In this document: positions 46,591-57,400 of the stretch, in pieces
How positions within the stretch are numbered: position 1 is the stretch's first letter
How the letters are laid out: each line of letters opens with the position of its first letter
Assembly (NCBI GenBank): GCA_950295325.1
Contig: OX485804.1
Location: 43,138,429 to 43,202,428, forward strand
Reading direction: 5' to 3'
Length of the DNA stretch: 64,000 nucleotides
From: Polytrichum commune
Lineage: Eukaryota; Streptophyta; Polytrichopsida; Polytrichales; Polytrichaceae
The notes under the pieces: model-generated
Told to the model about the DNA's origin: nothing
What the model saw: only the letters and a program-made list of their open reading frames with translations
Database searches by the model: none
Position numbers and translations under genes: made by a program

Positions 46591-48282
46591 AGCAACGTCA
46601 ATTACAAGATGCATCATTCTTCTACTGCTTCTTAGATGTGCTCCTCACTCCGCATTCCTTGCATGATGGATTTGGACATCCGGGACGCAGTGTTATAGAA
46701 CAGAAGAACGACCACCCTAGGGTTTGCAACTTGCCAAGACGATGACGAAGTCAGCGCAACGCACTCAGAGTTCACGGCTGACTCGCCAAAGTGCGTGTAC
46801 TTAATCTCGATTAACTATGTTTTGAGCCAGCAATGTGATGTTGTGTTGAGGCATTTTTTAAAGAATGCATTCTTCTTGAATGGTCTAAAGTACTAGCCTG
46901 CTATTATAATCTAGATGTAGTGTTGATTATACATGCAATTTGAGTTACCGATTCTTGTAACTTACAATGTCTGGTGAATTTTTAGTTTAATTTTCTCCTT
47001 TTCTACTTCGGTGTTTTTATGCTTTGGAGCGATGCACTCTACACACTTGGAGTATCGCTTGTGGCAACTGAATCCGAATTAGAGTACATTATCTAATGTC
47101 ATTATGTCTTTCAGTACTCTTTTGAAAGTAGATAGACTGATGATGCCTCCGAAGTAGGGACGAATTTCGAGTCACTAAATCTGTGCTTTAGAATTATTGC
47201 ACTATGTTCCGTAACCAAGCTATGTCAATTGCGCTTGAGGTATAAGTGATTTTATTGCGGTAGGATTTTCTTCAAGCCCTTTAAAATGCGCCTGCTAAGA
47301 CGCGGATCATCCGCATGGATTGGCATTTTTTCTCCTCAATAAGCACATTAGAGGTTAAGGCTTCTAGAATCTAAGCAGTAGATCCGTATTTGAGGGGTTA
47401 CCGTGACTCTCAATATATACTTGTTGATAAAACTGGAGTATCCCTTCTTTTATTGTGACAACGGTGTTGCCCCAGTCCATCTTCAGTGGATCGAGTTTCT
47501 GAACATCAATGGAGTCTACTGCTTGGACACTGACACAGGCTTATAAAATTGGGAAAGGTTTTTTAACAACTTGAGGATTGTTCAGAATTTCAAGATGCAA
47601 ATGCTGGATGTATACCTGGAAGATGTCACATATTTCTGCAAGACTCCAGTGCTTTCGTGAAGAAACTGTGACTTCCGTGCTGCTGCTGCGCTGGAGCTCA
47701 ATGGTAGTGAAGAAGCTAACAATTCGGTGGCCTTAGTATTCTCAGGCAGTCTAGTGAAGAAAAGGTGACTTAATTGATGAGCCGAGCTGGAACTCCACGG
47801 AAGTGTTCTCAGGTGGTTGAGTGACGGGTTTCTGATTTGTTGCTGCGGCTGTCTTTCACGGGGTCGTGAAGTGCGGTGGAGTGGATGGAGGTTGGTGAGA
47901 ATGGCAATCGTGATGGCATGGTGGGAGAGGCGGCCGTTGGGAGGATTAATTACGTGCAACGGAGGTGAGTTTATTTCATGGAGAGGGTTATTTTGGTGAT
48001 GCTGGCGTGGTGTGAATCACGTGGCCTAGTGAACCGCGTCGGGTTACGGAATACGGTCTGTAACTCTTGGATTTGCGGTTTGGGTAACGAAGAACCGCTT
48101 AATTGTTGCTCGGAGAGCTGGGAAGCTGGGGTCTGACTGTATTATTTATGCGGATTGAGTTCTAACTTTGGTGTTGCGATTGGCGATGTTCCGAGTGGAC
48201 AGGCGCGCATCACTATTAATTTGAGGATCGGGGAACGAGTCCTCTTTGAATTTTGAGAGGACTGGATGGTTCGCCAGAAGAA
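46591..48282 (+). other. Upstream region of the mitochondrial carrier gene
   Basis: No domain-bearing frame. It gets richer in G+C toward 47700-48250 and probably holds promoter and 5' leader. A 125-codon frame on the minus strand (47582-47959) is Ser/His/Pro-rich and unsupported. Confidence 0.4.
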
Positions 48283-48286
48283 ATGA
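48266..48286 (+). promoter_or_regulatory. uORF overlapping the main start codon
   Basis: ATG GTT CGC CAG AAG AAA TGA. The TGA overlaps the main ATG (ATGA at 48283-48286). Overlap of a uORF stop with a main start allows termination and reinitiation and can tune translation. Whether the mRNA starts upstream of 48266 is not known. Confidence 0.5.
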
Positions 48287-50864
48287 AGGCTCCAGGAGGT
48301 GACAGCATTAGCGGGCTGGTAGTTGGCCCGGGTGATGAAAGTGAGGAAGAGAGGGAGTTGCGTATCCGCAACTTGTTCGACTCGTTCGACATCTCCAAGC
48401 TCGGATACTTAGAAACTCAACAGATTGAGGCGGGCTTGTTTCCATACCAGAAGAAATACGTGGAGGAGTTGGTTGGCGCCGTTGATGTTAATCACGATGG
48501 CCATATTGATTTCGCCGAATTTCGACGGTACATGGATATGAAGGAGGTCGAGTTGTACAAACTCTTCCAATCTATTGATGCGTCTCATGACGGAGCTCTT
48601 CAACCTGAGGAACTTCGAGTGGCCCTGGAGAGTGCAGGTGTTGATAATTTTCTCCAACAGAACTGGGTCGTCTTATGTAGTGCTGAGTTACGCTTTGATT
48701 TGTGTGCCATCCACAATGTAATCTTCAAGGTTTAATTTCCATTCCTTTGAATAACACTATTTGAGTGGGCCATGCGTAACTATAATCCTACACAACGGTT
48801 GTTGCTGCTGCATTGAATGCAGGAATTCAAATAGGAGACAAAGAGATTGCCGCCTTTGTGAAGCACATAGACAAAGATCAGAATGGTATGATCACATTTG
48901 AAGAATGGCGGGACTTCTTGTTGCTATATCCACATGAGGCAACGCTGGAGAAAATATATCAGTATTGGGAAAAGATTTCTCTTGTAGATATCGGAGATCA
49001 AGCTGTCATTCCAGAGGGAATCGGTGACAAAAATAAAATGGGGTATCTACTGGCGGGTGCAGTAGCAGGAGCCGTGAGTCGCACCATGACAGCGCCATTG
49101 GACAGGCTGAAGGTGCTTCTGCAAGTTCAGACTTGTGCGAAGGGTGCAGGTGTTATGGCTGGTATGTTGCAAATTTACAAACAGAGTGGTGTTCTAGGAT
49201 TTTTCCGCGGAAATGGTCTCAACATCCTCAAGGTGGCCCCCGAGTCGGCAATAAAGTTCTACGCATTCGAGTGGATGAAGGATGTGGTTGTCGGTGAGGG
49301 GAAGCAAGGAGAGATTGGAACATGGGGTCGGCTCGTGGCTGGAGGTGTCGCAGGTGGATAATAATGTTTCTTTTTCGGTTTGTTTCTGCATTTCTAATTC
49401 TGTATGTTAGATAGATTATAAACAAAACAAGAAGATGGTACACAAGTTCACCGTCGTTTCCCATCTCTGAGCCCAAAGTCGCTACTAATTTTGTTTCACT
49501 GCGTTCCAAGGCTTTAGGAATATAATTGTGGATCAGGCTGATAATCGATGCTCCTGTCTGCCGGTGGTGTAGGTGCAATTGCGCAGACCGCTATATATCC
49601 CATGGATTTGGTGAAAACTCGCCTACAGTGTTACAGTGAGCCAGGCAGGGCACCACACTTACTGCAGTTCTCACGGGACATCTTGGTGCACGAAGGTCCG
49701 AGAGCTCTATACAGGGGCTTAATTCCATCACTCTTGGGCATTGTCCCTCTTACTGGAATCGACCTGGCAGCTTATGAAACGCTGAAAAATATGTCTCGAC
49801 AATTTATGCCACCAGATACTGGTAGTGGATTTTCCGGTTTTTCATTTCTGCTGAACTTTGCAGGTCATGGAATTTGTCTATGCGGACAATCATAACCACC
49901 ATTGGAACTCTTGCACTCTGAAGTATTCCATAAATTTCACTATTAACACTACTGTCAAATTCTAAGGCGAGAATGTGTTAGAGGTGGGGTTTTTGCAGTA
50001 CTTTGCTCTGACGACAAGAATAAATACGACATTGCATGGAAGATGCTGTAGAGAAATCTGAACGCCTGTTGTGCATGACATTCTAAATTCGCAATATAGT
50101 TGCAAGTGTGTTTGACATGGTAGTATCTGAATCATGTGTTTTCTTCTCTGGCATACATAAGGTTTTCAATCACCAAAACGTCCATATAAGTCCTCTCTTT
50201 TAAAAGTTCTTCAGCATCTTGAAAACAGTGTCAAAACGGGTTTCAATGCCTTCGTGAAGCTCGGGAAAGAATCACAGGGGTGTGCAAGTAGTTGTGTTTG
50301 TAATTCTACGATACTTTGCACCTCCATGAAAGATCGCATACTGGTCAGACGGTTCATTAGTGACTAGAACATTTCTAAACACTTGGTTGTAAGGAGATTG
50401 CTCCTTTTTTCACTTCATTTGTGACCCGATTTTTGGCTGTTGTGATGTTTCATAGCGAATTGTTAGTTGCTAAAGGAGGACTGTTTTATGTGCAGAGCCA
50501 GGACCATTGGTGCACCTCGGATGTGGCATTGTTTCGGGAGCCTTAGGATCCACGTGTGTTTATCCTCTCCAACTTGTTCGCACCAGGTACTTGTTCACTT
50601 CAAATAAGATTGAAAGGTTGAAATGATCGTCAAGCGCAGATGCTAATAGTGGAGACTGTTTTATGGCGCAGATTACAGGCGCAGCCACTTAACGCAGCTG
50701 ACAGATACAAAGGCATGAGGGAGGTATTTAGCCGGACTTTTCAAGCTGAAGGAATCCGTGGATTTTACAAGGGTCTACTTCCAAACATGCTGAAGGTGGT
50801 GCCATCTGCTAGTATCACCTACCTTGTATACGAGGAAATGAAAACCCGCTTGTCATTAAAATGA
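48283..50864 (+). CDS. EF-hand mitochondrial carrier (SCaMC/APC-like)
   Basis: Five exons: 48283-48637, 48823-49353, 49573-49821, 50496-50586 and 50672-50864. The frame is continuous and gives 472 residues, as usual for SCaMC. It moves adenine nucleotides with phosphate (ATP-Mg/Pi type) across the inner mitochondrial membrane and is activated by cytosolic-side calcium through the N-terminal EF-hands. EF-hands: a degenerate one at 36-47 ([12 protein letters not shown]), then canonical [12 protein letters not shown] (68-79), [12 protein letters not shown] (99-110) and [12 protein letters not shown] (135-146). The three Px(D/E)xx(K/R) carrier signatures read PLDRLK, PMDLVK and PLQLVR (Gln instead of acid in the third repeat). 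The donors after exons 1 and 2 (GTGTTG, GTGGAT) are weak but phase and family alignment support them. Start chosen at the first in-frame ATG. Confidence 0.93.
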
Positions 50865-51704
50865 AGGTTCACATGAGCCAATCGACCATTCAATACGTCG
50901 ATAATGTGATTACTACATCTTCATTCTTCCATACAGGAGATGGCAGACGTTAACTGTTGCATCTCGATGACGGCAAACCATTGGTACGTTTTACGATGCG
51001 CAAAAGAGGAACCTGACATTGCGTTGGGTGGGATGTGGGTGCGCACCCCCACGGCAAGCTGTGCATTCAGGTTGAACGAATTCTACCTGGAATTATGTTC
51101 CTGTACTGTAATTGGGAGTCTGGATGATATAATGGTGGTGAGCCCGGTTACATCAAGTCACAAATACCCGCGTCTCGAATTTTTAGTTAAAGGGATGCTG
51201 AGGTACGTAGCCTGATGAATCCTGGGAGGAAGTTGACTGGGAGTAATGGGCGGTTTTAGAGCGTGTACTTACCTGGTTCCTCAAATTCCGAATCCTCAAA
51301 TACATACAGCATGACATTTGAGGTCGGTGGAGTGGTTCCTTGCTACTCTCATGAAGTTTGAAATGTTGTAACTGTCTATACGAGAACCATGTTGAAGTGA
51401 CTGAAATTTCAAGTAGTACCAGTAAACGTTTCTGGTAGTTAGCTATGCAGTGAAACTAAAAACTTAATTGATTGTCAATGCATTGCCTATGCCCTCACTT
51501 ACATTGAGTGAGTATCATCTATGAAGCAGAGACCTTCTTTTCATTCAGTTGGAGTCGCACTTGGGTACGCTCCTGTTTCCCTGCTAAGCGAAGGAAATTC
51601 CTCGACATCTGCAGGCTTGCTCTGAGCATACACTAGGTGCTTCAGTTTGCACAAGGAGCATTTGGGAAATTCCCGCATGGGAAGAGGGATGGTTTTTCCA
51701 CTAT

Positions 51705-51796
51705 GAACATCCCACTTTGGAACAATTCCCTCCTTTTCAAGGGAATTCTTACATTTTTTCCACACAAAAGAGGGAATTGTGCCAAGAGGGAATGTT
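51705..51796. repeat. Imperfect foldback, ~30-bp arms
   Basis: The left arm (51705-51733, including GGAACAATTCCCTCCTTTT) pairs with 51766-51796 (AAAAGAGGGAATTGTGCCAA), with a few mismatches and single-base bulges and a loop of about 30 bases. The shape is hairpin-precursor-like but expression is unknown. Confidence 0.6.
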
Positions 51797-53845
51797 GTAA
51801 ATCCCCCTTGTGTTGACTGCCTGATGCACAAAACAAAACAATTCGCCAAATATGTAAATGCTTGTCATTTGTTCTTGTAAATGCAAGATAGAGACTAGAC
51901 CTTAATGTCTGTACTACATATCTGATAGTGTTGGCCACACAATTTCACAAGCAACATGTGATAATGAACAACATATTAATTATTGTAGACTAAATTCTCT
52001 TTAAGTAACACCGTTTCTAAGTAATGCTTATCATTGTGCGTTGTCATAAAAGTTTGTGTTGGGCCCCATCGATAACTAACCCAATTAGTCCACAATATCA
52101 TATACAAGTCATGTATTTTGTATACACTGGACACTATGTTGAAAAAATCACATTCCAAGTTCCAAGTAATTCCAAAGGTTACCAACCCATACCTAGGGAG
52201 GTGTTAACTTTTCTAGGGTTAGCAAGGTAAAAAGACAAATTGACATGTAAACATTTGAAACTGCGATGCCCCTTTCTCTTGCACATTGGGGCGTCTTGCT
52301 TTGTTGAAGGCGTTGATTGGCATTTATCCGAATTTTGCAATCATAAATAAGAGCAATCCTATATCATTATGATTTTGAACTCCCAAACAATGAATCTTAT
52401 TATTGTTGGTGGCTCCCCACTCCCAATTGTAGTCTCTAATCAAAGGCTTGACACTCCAAACCCCCCCCCCCCCAATTCTCAGAAGTTAAAACAAAAAGGA
52501 AAAAGAAGGAAAAACTAATTGAAGCTCTAATGTTGGGGGGATGTCTATGCACTAAAGCACCAAGTGGCTCTAACAACCCTTACATGCTCATGCAACCCGA
52601 AATGGGTCGCCACCTAATATTCCGATGGGGTTTGCGACTCACAAGTGGCAATCTATGTGGACGGAAGGTATCTATTGGTGTAGGCTAGTGCTCACTACCA
52701 TGTGAGCCAAAATAACATAAGGTAGAGGGTGCTATAAGCAACACCCCACCAAAAGCAACACCTGTAAACGCCTCCCAATCATCAACACTCAACTACCTTA
52801 AATTGTTTCCCATGGAAAAGATCTATTCACGGAAGGGGGGGGGGGTGCGGGGAACAATTCAAGCCCACAAAGCCAAGGGGGTTGGAACCTGGGATGCAAG
52901 GGGGATGGTTCTACAACCGAACCGGGTGGGATCATGAATGTTGGGCTTTGATCTAGGTTGGGTTTAGTACCCAACTATGTTGTGTTGGCTCTAGGCAATG
53001 AAGGTGGGGGTCCTCATTAGGCAAGGTCGTCATACACGGGACCTAGGGATCAGTTTAAGGAAGCTAGTGGTTTTGACTTTCAATATTCATCAAATATTCA
53101 ATTGCGCCTTGGTTTTTTCTTTCTTGATACCTAGGTTTAGCCCAAAGGCTTATATATATATATATATATAATCAACCACATAGCCATATGTATTTGCAAT
53201 AGCTTAAATTGTTTGTCTAAGCATCATTTTCCTTATAAAAACCTCATACTCCAAGCATGTAGGATTTTTTGGAAGTGTGGCATTGCTTGTTTTGGGATGT
53301 GGTTCCATGTGTTGCCCAAATGTAAGAGCCAAATTTAGCAGCCAATATTTCTCACATTTGATGTTCAATTTGGGTGGGTTTTTTCCCCTTAGGTCAAGGT
53401 TATAGTTATGCACAACTTGACTGCATGGATTTGGAACCAAAATAACTAATGCACATGCTTGCCTGCTCCCAAATGACCTCATGTGGCTCTCCAACTTTGA
53501 GGGTGATGGACTTCATCTAAATTTGCTCAAAACACTCAAATTTTGGGAAGTAGCTCATTTGTCATCCACACAAATATTATGGCAAAGTTGCCAACTTTCT
53601 AAAATTTGTGGCATGACCGAAATGGTCATGAAACAAAAAATTCCAAAGTTTTCTCTAGCTGCCCCCCAGATGAAGGCCATGTTTATATGTGAATACAACC
53701 TAGAAAATGTTATCCGATTGACATCAAATTTTCACAACAAGAATATATGCTTGTCTAATTTACATCCATACCGTTAGACTTCAAGAAAGCATAGTCTATT
53801 TTGCTACATGACAAACATTTTCAACGTTGGTGCTAGAGATGCCCA

Positions 53846-53898
53846 AAATTGGAATGTGAAGGCTTGTCAAGCCTTGTCAAGCCTTCACATTCCAATTT
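53846..53898. repeat. Perfect 21-bp inverted repeat with 11-base loop
   Basis: AAATTGGAATGTGAAGGCTT plus one G (53846-53866) is exactly complementary to 53878-53898. Loop sequence TCAAGCCTTGT. It would form a very stable short hairpin if transcribed. Confidence 0.85.
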
Positions 53899-54440
53899 CG
53901 CTTGTGAAATGAACGTTCAATGGTCAATGACATGTGGGTAGGTACTTTGTAAGAAATCACTGACATCCCAGCATGTTTGCAGCTGTGAATATGAATTTAT
54001 GTCCCAAGCCATCCCTGCACTGACCACTCAACATGCCAACCGTGTTGGGAAGGATAATTGCATGATTAACTTGTGTGGAATTTTCAAAAGGTTTTGACAA
54101 AAACATTGATTGAAATGAAAGCTATACTGATTCTCAAACCTAGAACCTGAATAAACCTCAGAAGCATCGGCAGTCTACATTTCTAGTGCTTCCAACTAAA
54201 TCTAAGGTTGATGCACTTAACAGTGATGCAAAAGAAATGCAAGAAAATTATGAGTCATGTGGAACGTCATCAAAGTGACTTCTGTGGAGTTTCAAAGGCA
54301 ATGACATGATCATGAAATAATATGAAAGTTGCACTGATTCTCAGAACCCTAAAACCTGAATAAACTTCAGAGAAGCATCAGCAGTCAGTCTATGTTTCTA
54401 CCTTCCTGCAGCACTTCCTAACTACAATGTAAGGTTAATC

Positions 54441-57400
54441 CTACTGAGACGTACCCCCCGATGTGCTTCCCGACATTGGCCTAGACATTCCTGGTGGTGC
54501 TGTGAGGGGTCTGGTTGGGTGATTTGTGCCTGCAGGTGCCGCAGAAGACCTCGCAACGACTTGAGGAGATTGTTGAGGAGAAGCAACAGCTCCTCCTTGA
54601 GGAGGCATCATTGGTCGGCCGAGGTTTTGAGGAGGTACTACTTGTTGCGTTTGCCTTGCAAATTGCCCTTGGGATGCAGACATAGCCCCTCCTCCTCCTC
54701 CTGATGTTGTCGTCACCCTTCCTGCAGGCCCTTGTAAATTTGCTGAGGAAGAAGGGCCTGCATAAGAAGGGGGCACTTGAGAGCTGGAAGAAGGCTTTGG
54801 AGGATACGTTCCTGGCATAGGACTGGAATGGCTACCAGGTCCGCCGGGTCCACCAGGTCCACTGGGTCCGCCAGGTCCGAAAGCATAACCACCAATGGGC
54901 CGTTGGCCAGGTGGAACAGCAGTGGATTGCTGTGGTTGGCTAGGTGTGGGCGTTGTTGCCGATGTATTTGGGCTCAAGCTTGTGCCCAAGCGCGTCGCAA
55001 CCATCCGGGCATGGTCCGAATAAATTTTCTGTCGGGCCCGTTCAACGGACTCACATTCCTTTGCAAGCATTGTTTCCAAGTCAGTGAATGTCTTCAATTT
55101 CAGCTCCAGCTTTTTCAACTGCATTACATCAATTTGACATTGGTGTAAGTAAAGACATTGATCTTGTTTGTGTCAAAGTGCATGGCAATCAATTCATATG
55201 GTGGGTAAATACTTATAACCAATGAGTACTACTCTAATTGTAGGTCCTTCGCTTCTGTAAACACAACAACCACGAAAGAAAGGTATCACAAGCCAGAGCA
55301 TTTTATGATTACCTAAAGAATTTATGCTCAATAGACTTATGCTTTGACTCAATGGGGCTTTTCAACTGGAGCTGGTCTCCTATGATGTTGAATTGCGCAC
55401 TTGTGATGCATGCGAGGAGGTAGTGTTTAAAAGTGAATCAAGAATAACCAATTTTGATATTTTGATGGCTAAACCGTTTTAGCACCTCTTGGCATGCCAA
55501 AACGAATTAACCCTCAATGAACCATTGTAGAATGTTCGTTGTTTAAACCTCCACACAACCTCCAAAGCATGCACCAAAACTCACCAAACATGGAAGGTGT
55601 TGTATGCAAAACAACCAACCCAGACCAAAAGTCCTGATGAGTTGAAGGATAACTATTAGAAGGTGACTGCTGCTAAAGTATATATACCCAAAACCAACAC
55701 CTAGAATTTTTTTACAATAGGTGCATATTGATTATAGGGATGTACACCAATTGAACAGCTGATATAGGAGTTGATTTTAGGTTGCCTACAAATCAGACTT
55801 TTAAGCCCTTGCAACTTTTGCACACAGTATCCAAACAGTGCGTTCTTTAATGTGTTAAAAGCCTTCTGATCTTGCCAAAAATTTATAAATATATCAATTT
55901 GACAATTATAATAGTATAAATTGTGCTCAGTGCTTATTCTGTCGGTTTTGGATGTACTGAACTTCTGGGCCATGTGAACCACCTTGAGAACAAAGCAAAT
56001 AAGCTTTAAAAGCACAGACTCAACAGAACATCTTTCCGATTGACTTGATACCCATGTTTCTGATTAACTTGATACCTGGTTTTCAATCACAATGGTAACT
56101 AAGCGCTGCATCTCACGCTCCTCCTGATTAGCTAACAATTTAGCCTTCACAGAAGCGGCTGCCATTGCACTTGCTGCTGCCAGCCTCACCTTCCCTGCAT
56201 CTATGGCCTCTTCAAAAATATTCAACTTTGCATCAAGCGGTGCCTTAACCACAAGGTCCTTTCCTGTACACAGTATGCACCTGCCTCAATTAATAAAACA
56301 GGAACAGGAACAAATTGACCCTACTCTAATACTGTGTACTTGCTTCCTGAAAATCATCAAAAAGACACTGTCTGCACATACTCAATATGTACCTCCAAGT
56401 AAGACTCATGAACTTTGAGAAAAATCCTGTGGTTGGGGAGCACCTTCTACTTCCACTTCGAGTAGATCCATGACTTTCATAGCATTTTGAGCCTTTCAGC
56501 TGCTTGTGAACATTTGTGAAACCATTCCTGTCTTCTCTCCATATTCACTAGTCGGGTTTTTACTCCTTTGTAGTTGTTCTACTCCATTCTCACAAACACC
56601 GTAGTTTAACCTTCTCTTATTTGTTTAAGTATGAACAGCTCTCCAAATGTTTAGAGACATAATAGATAATCACTTTGACTGTCTCTGACTGAGTTTTACT
56701 TTTCTCAAACCATGAAAATCAATCAATAGGAGTAAATATTTTGCCTCCACTGTCTATGACTGAAGAACGAGATTAGTGAGAAATCAGACCGCCATGCTTC
56801 AGGAACCCCCAAAACAAAGATGCAAGAACAAGTACCATACCTATATCGTGCTTAGGAGCATTGCTGTCTGACACAGGCACCGTAACTCCAGCTGTTGATG
56901 TTGCTTCAGAATTGACTCCATCTCCACTTTGTGGTTCTGCATCTGCTTGGACTAACCTGCACACTTCAACATTGCAACTAATTGAACTTTGATTTTTAGT
57001 GCTATTCCTGTAATTTTAAAATCAGATGAACACCCTGATTAGACCAGACTACAGACAAACACGTAGCAGAAGAACATGATAGACACCCGCCAATTTCAAG
57101 TTAGAAAATAACAATACACATATGCTTCCTTAGCATGCAATACTCATACGCTGCTGCTAGTTTGAACAGCCCAACATTGCCCAAATACACACTCTGCCCT
57201 CGAGTATAATTCAAAAAATGAGATAATCACATGGCAGTGTTTGAAATCCAATAACATACACTGCTTCCCATCCTCTACTCTTTTGAATTGTTCTATCTAC
57301 CCTATCTCTGACCTGACTTGACCTTCCTCCAGTGATGGTTTTGCTTCATCTACCAATATAACTTCAAACACTTATAACTTTTGCATATAGCATGCAAATA

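Larger units (their letters stand above)
50865..54440. other. Intergenic, hairpins and repeats
   Basis: The first few hundred bases are likely the 3' UTR of the carrier gene; a 91-codon frame at 50940-51215 falls there. It also holds foldbacks at 51705-51796 and 53846-53898, C and G homopolymers (52461-52473, 52835-52845) and an AT run at 53152-53172. No gene recognised. The sequence near 51918-51935 resembles the left end of the MITE at 59424. Confidence 0.5.

Noticed and set aside
50940-51215. 91-codon frame after the carrier gene
   Set aside because: It lies in the likely 3' UTR and has no recognised domain.
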